This document shows, in pieces, positions 11,342 to 22,887 of a DNA stretch of 64,000 nucleotides. This DNA comes from Coffea arabica (taxonomy: Eukaryota; Streptophyta; Magnoliopsida; Gentianales; Rubiaceae), in assembly GCF_036785885.1 (NCBI RefSeq), contig NC_092314.1, forward strand, positions 14,405,638 through 14,469,637, given 5' to 3'. Each line of letters starts with the position of its first letter. Within the stretch, counting starts at the first letter, position 1. The position numbers and the translations under genes were made by a program. The notes under the pieces were generated by a model that made no database searches, was not told the origin of the DNA, and was given only the letters and a program-made list of their open reading frames with translations.

Positions 11342-12595
11342 ATGATTAGGTCTTTATTTTGGAATGCTAGGAGAGTGGGTAATAAACCCACTATAGCTAG
11401 GTTACGAAAGTTGTGTCGTTTGTATTCGTTGTCTTTAGTTACTTTGTGTGAGCCACTCCTTGGGTTGCCCCAGTTGGATTCTGTGCGGGTAACGCTAAAT
11501 TTCCCTCATGGGTTAGCAAACACTGAAAGTTGCATTTTGGTGTTTTTTGATCATTCCTGGTTGGCTGTGGTAGTTGCTCAGAGTGCACAATTTCTTGCTT
11601 TACGGATGTCTAACCCATTGCTTAGTAGATAAGCTTTGGTGGTTTTCGTCCATGTGTCTTGTGATAGAGACGCACGTTCTATATTGTAGGGGGATTTAGC
11701 TTTGTTATGCTCCTATGGACTTCCTCCGGTGTTGATGGGTGATTTTAACGTGATGTTGGGGGCTAAGGAGAAAAAAGGTGGGAGACCATTTGCCCAGTCC
11801 GAGGGAAAGGATTTTCTTGATTTTATTGAACGGGCAGAGTTATATGATGTCAGGTTTTCGAGCTCCAAATACACATGATGTAACAATAGGTTTGGGAGAT
11901 CTCGCATGTGGAAAAGGTTTTATCGTATGCTAGTGAACTCGGAGTGGGAGAAGTTGCAGATAAGTGCTTTGATGCTACACTTGAGTAGGGCGGGGTCGGA
12001 CCATTCACCTCTTCTGATTTCTGCACGCCATCAAGGAATTACTCCTGGCAAGAGTTTCCGATTCTTGCATGCTTGGGGATCCCATCCCCAATTTTTGGAG
12101 ATTGTTCAACAAGCATGGTTGCCGCCTGTACAAAGGCGGCCTCTCCGAAGGTTGTTGCTGAAGTTACAGGCGGTCAAATCGGCACTAAGTAAGTGGAATA
12201 GAGAGGTTTTTGGCAACATTGCTGATTGCGTCAGGAAGGCAGAAGAGGCAGTACGTGTACAGGTATTAGCCCTAGAAGAAGAGCACTCTGACCAGAATCA
12301 AACTCTTTTAAACCTCACCCAGGCGAGGTTGAAGCGGGAATTGTGTAAGGAGATGGGATTCTGGCAGCAAAAAGCCAAGATCAAGTGGTTACGGGAAGGG
12401 GACGCCAACACGAAATTCTTCCATGCGACGGTGCGACAGAGGAAAGCTAAGTTATTTATCCACCGGATTAAGAAGAACGATGGCAACTGGGAGGAGAATA
12501 TTAATCAGCTAAAAGTTATGGCAAAGCAGTTCTATTCGGCATTTTCTCAGGATCCGGGTTTGTTGTCGCTGATTGCGTGGCTGAGCCGAATCTAA
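11342..12595 (+). pseudogene. LINE ORF2 N-terminus: endonuclease and linker
   Basis: The frame opens MIRSLFWNARRVGNK, the start of an exonuclease-endonuclease-phosphatase domain that nicks target DNA. The catalytic box MGDFNVML is at about 11734-11757 and the C-terminal box AGSDHSPLLIS at about 11992-12024. Three in-frame stops (TAA 11630-11632, a TAG near 11690, a TGA near 11878) break it without shifting the frame. A linker with WLREGDANTKFFHATVRQRK follows, like that of the first LINE. The frame is lost at about 12580, where the RT continues in another frame. Confidence 0.86.
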
Positions 12596-14097
12596 TGAAA
12601 CTCATCCCTAAGTTGGTTGGGGAGCAGGAGAATGGGATGCTGCAGGGGGTTCTGGATGGTGACAAGGTTAAAAGAATTGTTTTCTCTATGGATGGGGAGT
12701 CGGCGCCGGGACCAGATAGATTTACGGGGAAATTCTTTACTAACTCATGGGGCATCGTGGGGGATGATGTGGTATCGGCGATTCAATAGTTCTTTGTTGG
12801 AGGGTGTTTTCCAGTTGGGTACACATCAACACTAATTGCACTTATTCCAAAGGTTGCAAACCCGTCACATTTTACAGATTTCCGATCTATCAGTTTTTGC
12901 AACTTTGTTAATAAGGTCATCTCAAAGTTACTGGCATCCCAGTTGGAAGGGGTATTGCCTAAAATTATCTCCCCTCAGCAAAACGCTTTTGTTAAAGGCA
13001 AATTGATATCGGATAATGTCTTGCTGGCCCAAGAGGTGATATCTGCAATTAATAAGAAGGTTCGTGGGGCGAACATAGCCATAAAGTTAGATATGGCCAA
13101 ATCATACGATAAAATCACATGGGTCTACCTAATCTCGATGCTGCGTGCGTTTGGGTTTGGGAAAATTTTCATTGACATGGTCTGGCGCCTGATTTCCAAC
13201 TGTCACTTCTCTGTCCTAGTAAATGGCCAGCCATGTGGCTTCTTTAAGTCTGCTTGTGGGTTGAGGCAGGAGGACTTGCTCTCCCCCCGCGTTATTCGTT
13301 ATTTCAGTGGAAGTTCTCTCATGAGGCCTTAATGCTTTGCTTGATGAGTCCAGTTTCACTCCATTTTCGGTAGGAAGGAATATCTGCCCCATTACTCACC
13401 TTGCATATGCTGATGACATTATTATTTTCTCTCATGGGGATGTTCGCTCGCTTCGGTGTGTGATGCAAGTGCTTCAGGACTATCAAGATTACTCAGGGCA
13501 ACTTGTTAATAAGGCGAAGAGTTGTTTTCTTGCCCCAACTAGGTGTCTTCCAGCCCAGTGTGCGGTAGTGGCTAGGCTCACTGGGTTCTCATTTAAGGCG
13601 CTCCCAAATACCTAGGATGTCCTATATTTTTGGGGAGGAGAGTTTGTTCTCTTTTCTCGGGGTTGGTAGACTTCATTGCTAGTAGGATACGGAGCTGGGC
13701 ATCCAAGTGGCTCTCCTTCGGTGGGCATCTAGTTCTTCTCAAACCGGTGTTGCTATCATTGCCGATTTACCTGCTAACGATTTTGAACCCCTCAAATGGA
13801 GTGATTCATAATATCCATAGAATATTGAGGAATTTCTTATGGGGATCAGCGAAGGGTAAGACAAGGAGACACTGGCTCTCATGGACGCGCCTCTGCCAGC
13901 CGAAGAAGGTAGGAGGATTGGTGATCCGATCATTTTTCACCACAGTCCAGTCATTTTCTTGTAAGCTATGGTGGAGGTTCCGAATGGGCGGGTCCTTGTG
14001 GTCGGATTTCATGAGGGTGAGGTACTGTAATACCTCCCATCCGAATCAAGTGCAGCCTGTGTCGGGGCGTCGGCTACTTGGAAGAGGATGCTCCAGG
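12577..14097 (+). pseudogene. LINE ORF2: reverse transcriptase, frameshifted
   Basis: The RT is spread over three frames. The first piece (12577-13332) has SAPGPDRFTGKFF, a TAG at 12787-12789, the fingers DFRSISFCNFVNKVISKLL and IKLDMAKSYDKITWVYL with the first catalytic Asp. The second (13337-13615) has the catalytic YADDIIIFSHGD at about 13405-13440. The third (13630-14100) carries the thumb and WLSFGGHLVLLKPVLLSLP. Frame changes lie near 13290 and 13615. It is clearly non-functional. Confidence 0.88.
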
Positions 14098-14109
14098 TAA
14101 ATCAAAATA

Positions 14110-14275
14110 GGAAATCAAAATAAATGATGGGCTTAGGTCGAGTGAGATAAAGTACACCCTCACCTAAGTACCCATTTAACATATACAAGGTACTTCAACA
14201 ATTCCACATCAATAAACAACCTAATTACTCACTTGATAAAGCTTGGCACAAAAAAACGATACAAGTCGGCGGAAC
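14110..14275. other. Short foreign insertion inside the LINE
   Basis: LINE coding sequence stops near 14110 and resumes near 14276 (LYAVWDLTTGEISFWWDNWL). The roughly 165 bases between have no coding match. Read on the minus strand they contain GGGTGTACTTTATCTCACTCGACC, split as GGGTGTACTTTATC and TCACTCGACC, which closely resembles GTGTACTTTACC and TCACTCGACC at about 54070-54091 in the 5.8-kb solo LTR. It may be a fragment of a related LTR. Boundaries are approximate and no target duplication was found. Confidence 0.45.
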
Positions 14276-14439
14276 TCTACGCGGTTTGGGATTTGACAAC
14301 AGGGGAGATTTCGTTCTGGTGGGATAATTGGTTAGGCGTTGGGCCTTTGGCGTGACAGTTCCCGCATCTTATAGGATTGGAGGCAATATCAGACTACTGG
14401 TCAGATGGTGGATGGGATTTGGGAAAGCTGAGTACGGTG
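14276..14439 (+). pseudogene. LINE ORF2 segment before the Athila insertion
   Basis: The translation LYAVWDLTTGEISFWWDN, then WLGVGPLA, is the region between RT and zf-RVT in plant LINEs. The coding run stops at CGGTG (14435-14439), the left target duplication of the Athila element, and resumes after CGGTG at 29279-29283. Confidence 0.78.
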
Positions 14440-16126
14440 TGATAAGTGAATATTTAACGTACATTTTGTACAAATTTGGCATGAATTTTTGGTATGTTTT
14501 TAGAAGATTAAAGCCATATTTGAACTCTTTTGGTGATAATTGTTTAAATATTGTTTAAGGGTTCAAAAAATTGATAAATGAGTGGATTAATGTATTAATT
14601 TTGTGAAATTGTGAAGGTGATTGATGTATGAAATTCATGCACAAGCTGAAAGAAATGTAAGGGTCATCCAGAGGACAAAGTACACAAGAAATTGGGAGCA
14701 AAAATGTAGAAAAAAAGGGAAGAAGTGAAAAAATGGAAAATTGCTCAACACGGATCCGAGCTCGGATCCTTGTGTACAAGAAAGATCCGAGCCCTCGTCT
14801 GTACTTCTGGCGAAATGTATCCGAGGTCAGGAAGATTCGACCTTGGATCAATCATGGAGAGTCTCGGATCCACAGATCCGAGCTCGGATCAATTTTCACT
14901 CCTCGGATCAGTGGCTCGGATCTGCCTCTCTCCTCAGCAAATGACACAACGTTTTTCTTTTACCTTTTTCACAACTTTTCCAGCTATTTTGAGGGACAGA
15001 AATCGGTGGCACATGCTTCTGCAACCAAAGAGAAGACCAAATGAGTGTAGACAAAAAGAAACATCATATCTTTGACTTCTTTTTACAAAATTTGAGTGGA
15101 GGAAATTATGAAGGAGAAGAATAGACTTTCTACCACCCTTTTATGCAGAAACATAGGGGAGAAGCCTGACACACCATACATAGCTAGTTTTCCTTCTTGT
15201 AACTAGTTTTCTCTCTAGCTAGGAGTTCTTGGAGAAGCAATTTTTGGAGTTTTCACTTGTAATCGTATTGTACAAGAGCATAGCAGGAATTTAAGAGCTT
15301 CACCTTCAATTGGCTAAACTTTCTTTTATCTTTCTTATACTTGTACTTTATGATATTTTGCATTAATAAACTTGTGAGTTTGATTGTTAAATCATTCATG
15401 AGTAGCTAATTTTCTTTATCTAGGGAGTAGATAAAACTTATGGCTAAATAAAATGAATTGAATGTGATTTACACTTGTTATATCTTGAATTAACTTGTCT
15501 ACTTGTGTAGCTGTGATTACTTGTTATTGATTGACCACCAATAGCTTGGTTATAGTTGTTATTGTTCGATGAGAATTGGTAATAACAATGGAAACACTTG
15601 AGTAGAGCTTGAGTTGTATGTTCATGAAAATAGAGATACACTTAGGTGGATTATTTAGCATTTCATGAAAGAAAACAGAGTAGTAGTAGTATTTCACCAT
15701 GAAAATAGGGAAATCTATATTGCCTTAGGCCATTTCATAATAAAAATGAGATTTGGAAACTTGGGAAATGAATATCTGGTTAAACAAGAATAATAGCAAG
15801 AAGTAAATCCATTCATTTGTGTTGTTTACGCCATAAGTGGAATCTACATCCCTAGAATCTTCCTTAAGTGAATTTTCTTTATTTGCATTCAGCATTTGTT
15901 AAACTAGATTTGTATATTAGATTTGTAGACTACAGCATTATACTTTCTCTGCTCAAATTAATTGTAAGTCTAAATAATAGAGAAAACAAGGGCATAGTAA
16001 TTGTTTAAATTGCTCCTCGTGGGATCGACCCGATACACATCTTATACTACAATTGCGACCTGTATACTTGTTGTCCAACAGGTGTAAAATCGGAATTAAA
16101 TTTGCATTGATATAAAAATACCGTCA
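14440..16126 (+). repeat. Athila 5' LTR
   Basis: It runs TGATAAGTGAAT to ATACCGTCA, 1687 bp, and matches 27593-29278. A cluster of GATCCGAG and CTCGGATC motifs lies at 14751-14935, including the 18-bp palindrome GGATCCGAGCTCGGATCC at 14752-14769. Confidence 0.95.
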
Positions 16127-16129
16127 AGT

Positions 16130-16149
16130 CTTTGGCGACGCTGCCGGGG
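16130..16149 (+). other. Athila primer binding site
   Basis: CTTTGGCGACGCTGCCGGGG, four bases after the LTR, is an imperfect tRNA-Asp(GUC)-type site: it carries CGACGCTG where the non-autonomous element at 7931 has CGCCGTTG. It marks the start of the internal region. Confidence 0.8.
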
Positions 16150-16260
16150 AGCAGCAATATTAGGGCCTAATCATCTCTATTAATTTAGATATTTTCATTA
16201 TTTTTTATTCAAGTTGTTGAATTAAAACTGTAAAATTTCTCTTGTTTTTGTTTATAGTGT

Positions 16261-18700
16261 ATGCACCGATCAAATCGAGAAATTGCACATTTCGATCCTG
16301 AAATTGAAAGAACATTACACAGAAAAAGGAGGAGTACATCACATCAAGAGGAACAAGAGGTTTGGCAGCCAATAGAAGATATCTTAATAGAATTACAATT
16401 TGAAGAAGATATGGCAGAAAACGAAGCAAATAGGTGAGTTCTACGAGATTTTGCTCTACCAGGAACACAAGGATCTCAAACGAGCATAGCAAGGCCTTCG
16501 GTAAATGCTAAAAACTTTGAGATTAAACCATCACTTATCCAAATGTGTAAGGTCCAAAGACAACCTAAGAGGGGGGTGAATTAGGTTGATTAAAAACTTA
16601 GTCTAATTTATGCACTTTTTCTTTAATAAAAAAAATTACCTTCTTTTCTAGTAATGATCAATCAAGTAGATTAGAAGACGAGAGCAATATTGATCAGAAA
16701 AACAAGTATAGATAAGTAATGAGAATTTTATTAAACAAAAAGTAAAAAGGAAATCAAACCAAATGTCTACCAAACTTTCCTCAAACTTGAAGACCAATCA
16801 CAAGGTTGAGCAACTTCTCTTTGATGAAAGATGATCAACTAGATGTACAATGGAGGGAGCACTTCCTCCTTGCCCTAAGTCTCACTTAGTCAAGCTAAGA
16901 AGTTTTACAAACGCTCAGATAACCCTTAACAAAGCTACACTAATAAAATTTTCAACCACAAGAGAAAAGCTCACTAGAAATTCACACCATTTAGAGAACA
17001 AATCTAGATTTGGAGACTATTTTCTAGCTAAAATATCTCTTTAGATCTTGTAAACAAAGTGTGCAAAAGTTCTTACTTCGTTCAGACCGATTTGTTTTTA
17101 AAGGGGAACAGAAATGGACTTCATTAAAGCTTCCAACGGATAGAAGGCAGATGAAGAGTCAGCTAGCCGTTAGGGCTTTCGGACGTCCGACGATCAAATC
17201 ATCGTCCGAACCAATCGTCCGAAAACACCCAAATTGAAGTTCGGACGTTCGATGCGTTTTTATCGTCCGACAGCACAGCGTCCGACCGTAGGCAGAGAGT
17301 TGGCAAGTCATCTTGAAATTTTTCGGGCGTCCGATGCGGTTGATATGCGTCCGAGGTATGCGTCTGATCCTTCCGGACGTCCGATGCTTCCTTATGAGCG
17401 TCCGACAGAGCTTCCTTCTTGATGTTCTTTATCCTTTCGGACGTCCGACAGATTCCTTTCGGCCGTCCGACATGAGTGTCCTGTTTTTGCTTCTTCTTTT
17501 GGTTGTTTTGCATTTCATGACATATTCGTACCTGATTCTTTGATAGGCAACAACACTTATATTTGAAGAAAGTTATATAAACATTTCAAAGTACCAAGAC
17601 TAACAAAATTGACATACTTAAAAGACAGTATCTTTGATCGGAACAAAACAATGACTAAATTTGTTTATATTATTCCAATCTTGTTTGCCACATCCAAAGC
17701 ATCGTAGTCTGGAGTTAATCAAACATATGCTTACTTTGTTCCATCAGCCTGATCAAAGTGTTCACTTTCTTGGACTGTATTAAACATTTCAAATTACTTT
17801 GTGATCATCAGAACCAAGAATAACAAAATGGTTCAACAATCTCAATTTGGAGGTAATGCAGTAGAAGATCCTAATACACACTTAGCTACATTCTTGGAAA
17901 TTTGTGATACAATTAAAATGAATGGAGTTAGTGATGATGCTATAAGGCTAAGATTGTTCCCATTTTCATTGAGAGATAAGGCCAAACTTTGGCTACACTC
18001 TCATGCTCCTAATACTTTCACCGGATGGGATGATTTATCAAGAGCATTCTTAAATAAGTATTTTCCACCAGGTAAGACTGCTAAGCTTAGAATGGATATC
18101 ACTAGTTTTAGCCAATTAGAAGGTGAATCATTATATAAGGCATGGGAAAGGTTTAGAGATTTGCTTCGGAAATGTCCACATCATGGACTGTCGGAGTGGT
18201 TAATCATACAAACCTTCTATAATGGTTTAGTTTTTTCTACTAAAACTATGATCGATGCAGCTGCAAGTGGAGCTTTAATGGGTAAATCACCCCAAGAAGC
18301 TCATAATTTGATAGAAGAAATGGCAGCAAATAACTACCAATGAACTAATGAGAGAGGTAATACAAGACGTCACGCAGGTATGATAGAAATGGACACTCTC
18401 AATATGCTGAGTGCTCAAATGAATAATGTGATGAAGTTGTTAAGTATGCAAGGTGGAGTTGGTCCAAGTTCATCTAATGCACATGTAGCATGTTGTTCTA
18501 TATGTGGAGGTGAACATGATACTAATGAGTGTGTTGATTCTGAGCAGGTACAATTCATCAATAATTACAATCGTAATGCTCAAAATAACCCCTACTCGAA
18601 TACTTACAATCCGGGGTGGAGAAATCATCCAAACTTTGGATGGAAGGATCAAGGAAATCAACCAAGGCCAACCAATCCACTGGAATTTCAATCACGGCAA
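16261..18700 (+). pseudogene. Athila gag, split by a solo LTR and two stops
   Basis: The reading frame starts at ATG 16261 (MHRSNREIAHFDPEIERTL). A TGA follows at about 16435 where an Arg codon would fit. The frame reaches NFEIKPSLIQM at 16545, where the 1.28-kb solo LTR intervenes, and resumes at 17831 as VQQSQFGGNAVEDPNTHLA. The capsid region has FLEICDTIKMNGVSDDAIRL and WLHSHAPNTFTGWDDLSRAF. A TGA at 18341-18343 replaces the Trp expected after NNYQ. Downstream is the knuckle-like CCSICGGEHDTNEC (about 18494-18535). The protein would form the virus-like particle. Confidence 0.9.
16546..17825. mobile_element. Solo LTR, 1280 bp, inside Athila gag
   Basis: The element begins TGTAAGGTCC and ends AATAACA, and is flanked on both sides by AAATG (16541-16545 and 17826-17830). 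Removing it plus one AAATG restores the gag reading frame across IQM and VQQSQFGG. There is no coding sequence, primer site or second repeat, so it is a solo LTR left by recombination. Its start, AAAGACAACCTAAGAGGGG, resembles LTR starts I associate with Copia elements (from memory, not checked). It contains about six copies of a TCGGACGTCCGA palindrome at 17178-17472. Confidence 0.88.
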
Positions 18701-20467
18701 CAACAAGCTGAAATTAAACCTGGTTGGGAGATGGCAGTGGAAAAACTCGCAAAAGTTATTTCGGACAGATTTGAGCGAGTAGAAGGAAGATTGGACCAAC
18801 TCACTACAATGTACAGGAATGTAGAGGTCCAAATTGGTCAAATTGCTAGTTCTTTGAATAATCGTAATCAAGGAGAATTACCTAGCAAAACGGAGGTAAA
18901 TCCTAAGGAGTATGTCAAAGCCATTACTCTTCGTAGTGGTAGGCAATTAGAAGATCCTCCAGTGATGGAAGTTGAGAAAGATGAGAATGAAAAACAAGAA
19001 GAAAAGCAGAGGAACCAAGAGGCGATAGTAGAAAAAAATAGCCGGGAGAAATCAAGAGAAAATCAACCATCATCTTCAGCTACCATTCCAATACCTCCTG
19101 CGGTTCCATTTCCACAAAGATTAAAGCAGAATAAATTTGATAGGGGTTTTGAAAAATTTGTTAAACTTTTCAAACAATTGCACATTAACATTCCTTTTGC
19201 CGATGCTATTTTGCAGATTCCATCTTATGCAAAATTTCTCAAGGAAGTCATGACTAGAAAAAGGAAGTTGGAAGACTGCGAAACAATAGCATTAACTGAG
19301 GAGTATAGTGCAATTATACAAAATAAGATACCACCGAAATTGAAGGATCCAGGAAGTTTCTCTATACCTTGCACCATAGGTAATATTGATTTTTTTAAAA
19401 TATTGTGTGATCTTGGTGCTAGCGTATCATTGATTCCTCTAACGGTGGCTAGACAATTGGGTTTGAAGGAGTTTAAAAGCACTAATATTACTTTGCAACT
19501 AGCGGACAGGTCTATTAGATATCCACTGGGAGTGTTGGAAAATGTATTGATAAAAGTTCAAAAATTTATCATTCCAGTGGATTTTGTGGTGTTAGATATG
19601 GAAGAAGATGTATCTATGCCAATTATTCTTGGTAGACCATTTTTAGTTACTGCAGGTACTATTATTGATGTTAAAAATGGCAAGCTGAAGTTTCAAGTAG
19701 GTGAAGAAGAGGTAGAATTTAATTTGCATGAAATGGGAAAATACCCTTCTTTTACCAATCATGCATATTCTATTGTCACAATTGATAAACTAACTCAAGA
19801 GATGAGCCAAGTCAATTTTGACTTTGATCCTCTTGAATATTGTTTAATGAGTTTAGGAATGCAAGAAGGGGATTGTGGGGAGATTGAAGAATTGGCCAAA
19901 TATTTGGATTTTCAAGCACCTTATAAAAGGGATAATTTGTATGAAAGTCTTGGCCAAGGAAAAGGGCTTTCACCACCTTCAGAAATTGAACCTCCAAAAC
20001 TAGAACTCAAACCACTTCCAACTCATCTAAGGTATGAATATTTTGGAGAAAATAGTACTTTACCTGTAATTGTTAGTGTTGACCTTGATGATGAGCAGTG
20101 TACAAAGTTGCTAAGAGTTCTAAGGAAGCATAAGAAGGCAATGGGATGGACAATTGCAGACATTAAATGTATAAGTCCTTCTATATGCATGCATCGTATT
20201 TTATTGGAGGACAATTGCAAACCAGTAGTGGAAACACAAAGAAGACTCAATCCAAACATGAAAGAGGTGGTAAGAAATGAAATTCTTAAGTGGCTTGATG
20301 CAGGTATAGTCTTTCCTATCTCCGATAGTGTTTGGATTAGTCCAATTCATGTGGTACCAAAGAAATGTGGAATAACTACAATCGTAGATAAAAATGATGA
20401 ATTGATTCCATCTACACTCGTGGTAGGGTGGAGAGTGTGTATTGATTATCGTAAGTTAAATAGGTAA
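18701..20467 (+). pseudogene. Athila pol: gag-pol linker, protease and RT N-terminus
   Basis: This is the same frame as the end of gag. LPSKTEVNPKEYVKAITLRS is the conserved Athila linker (about 18880-18940). The aspartic protease has ILCDLGASVSLIPLTVARQL (about 19401-19460) with the Athila-type DLGAS active site, then ILGRPFLVTAGT. The RT begins around YEYFGENSTLPVIVS and has WISPIHVVPKK and RVCIDYRKLN. A TAA at 20465-20467 ends the frame just after DYRKLNR, where the family continues without interruption. Confidence 0.9.
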
Positions 20468-22887
20468 CAAGAAAATATCATTTTCCCCTACCATTTCTTG
20501 ATCAATTATTGGAGCGAATAGTTGGGGTATGAATTTTACTGTTTTCTTGATGGTTTTTCAGAATATAATCAAATAGCTATAGCTCCAGAGGATCAAGAGA
20601 AGCCCACATTTACATGTCCTTATGGCACTTTTGCCTTTAGAAGGATGCCATTTGGTTTATGCAATGCACCTGCAACTTTTCAACGTTGCATGAGGCTATA
20701 TTTTCAGATTATATTGAAAAAATTATGAAGATATTTATGGATGATTTTTCTGTGTATGGTTCATCTTTTGACCATTGTTTTCATAATTTGGAATTGATTT
20801 TGCAGAGATGCGAGGAAACAAATTTTGTACTGAATTGGGAGAAATGCCATTTTATGGTAAAAGAAGGAATTGTCTTAGCACACAAGATTTTCTCCATGGG
20901 AATTGAGGTGAATAAAGCAAAAATAGAAGTTATCGAAAAATTGCCACCTCCAAGCAATGTCAAGGGGATAAGGAGTTTTTTAGGACATGATGGCTTTTAT
21001 AGATGTTTTATTAAAGATTTTTCTAAAATAATAAAGCCATTATGTGATTTATTATGTAAAGATACCCCTTTTCAATTTGATGACAATTGTTTGGTTACAT
21101 TTGAAAGGTTGAAGAAGGAATTGATTTCGGCCCCAATTATAACTTCACCCGATTGGTCACTACCATTTGAATTGATGTGTGATGCAAGTGATTATGCGGT
21201 TGGAGCAGTTTTGGGACAAAAGAAAGAAGGACGATTGCACGTCATTTACTATGCTAGCAAGTTGCTAAATAAGGCACAACTCAATTATGCAACGACAGAA
21301 AAAGAGCTATTGACAGTGATATTTGCTTTGGATAAATTTAGATCCTATTTAGTAGGATCTAAAGTTATTATATATACTGACCATTCAGCTCTTAAATATT
21401 TGCTACATAAGAAGGATGCAAAACCTAGACTAATTCGGTGGATTCTTTTATTGCAGGAATTTGATGTGGAGATAAAAGACAAAAAGGGATCGGAGAATCT
21501 AGTTGCAGATCATTTATCACGTTTGGAATATATCCCAATCAAAGATCAGGTTCCAATTCAAGAGAATTTTCCGGATGAGTTTGTCCTAGCACTTAGAAAT
21601 TCTCCATGGTATGCAGATTTTGCTAACTACTTGGTCAGTGGAGAGATTCAAAAGGGGTTTAATTATCATCAAAACAAGAAATTCTTACATGATGTCAAAA
21701 GTTACTTTTGGGAGGAACCATTGCTATATAGACATGGTATGATATGTAGATGTATTCCTGAAGATGAGGTACATAATGTTTTATATCATTGTCATAACCT
21801 TGAAACAGGTGGTCATTTCAGTACTTCAAAGACTGTGGCAAAGGTATGGCAATCAGGATTTTATTGCCCAACTATGTACCGAGATGCTAGGGAATATGTT
21901 AAAAATTGTGATGCATGTCAAAGAACTGGAAATATATCTCGAAAAAATGAAATGCCCTTGACTACATTCTTGGAAGTTGAGTTATTTGATGTATGGGATA
22001 TTGATTTTATGGGACCATTTCCTAGTTCTTTTAATAATAAGTACATCTTAGTAGCAGTGAATTATGTTTCTAAATGGGTAGAAGCAATCGCTTCACCTAT
22101 TAATGACTCTAAGATTGTACTTAGATTCCTTAAAAAGAATATTTTCAGTAGATTTGGTATACCAAAGGCCATAGTAAGTGATGAAGGGAAACATTTTTGT
22201 AACAAACAATTGGATTCCTTATTGTTTAAATATGGTTATAGGCACAAGACATCACTTCCATATCATCCTCAAGCCAATGGACAAGCAGAGCTAGCTAATA
22301 GAGAGATAAAGCTCATCTTGGAGAAAACTGTGAATAAATCACGCAAGGATTGGGCTACAAAGCTAGATGATACACTATGGCCTTATCGAACGGCATTTAA
22401 GACACCCCTAGAGATGTCGCCGTATCGTTTAGTCTATGAGAAAGTTTGTCACCTACCTGTAGAGATTGAGCACAAAGCTTATTGGGCAATTAAATCTATG
22501 AACATGGATTTTAATTTTGCAGGAGAAAAGCGATTACTTGAGCTAAGTGAATTGGAGGAACACCGACTACATGCATATGAAAATGCCAAAATTTATAAAG
22601 AAAAGATCAAATATTGGCATGACAAGCATATTATTCCTAAACAATTTCAGGTAGGGCAAAATGTACTTTTGTTCAACTCACGCCTGAGGTTATTTCCAGG
22701 AAAATTGAAGTCAAGGTGGTCGGGACCATTTGAAGTTACTCAAGTATTTCCTTATGGAGGAGTGGAAATAAAAGGAGAAAATGGTTCTCCATTTAAAGTA
22801 AATGGTCAAAGATTGAAACCCTATTTGACCGGAGAAAAGGTTCCTAAAGGAGTAATTTACTCCTTAGGAAACGCAATGGAGAATTAA
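20468..22887 (+). pseudogene. Athila pol: RT, RNase H and integrase
   Basis: After the TAA at 20465-20467, RT continues in the same frame ([38 protein letters not shown]), then shifts frame by one base near 20692 and runs open to 22887. The catalytic box is FMDDFSVYG (about 20737-20763). RNase H has [36 protein letters not shown] and TDHSALKYL. Integrase has an HHCC-type zinc site ([16 protein letters not shown]), [15 protein letters not shown] (family SDGG) and [14 protein letters not shown]. The C-terminal region [19 protein letters not shown] is the usual GPY-like segment. The block downstream of the frameshift is one intact ORF, the best preserved part of the element. Confidence 0.93.

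Noticed and set aside
17178..17472. Regularly repeated TCGGACGTCCGA considered as a CRISPR-like array
   Set aside because: The units are short palindromes with irregular spacing, inside a plant solo LTR with its own target duplication.
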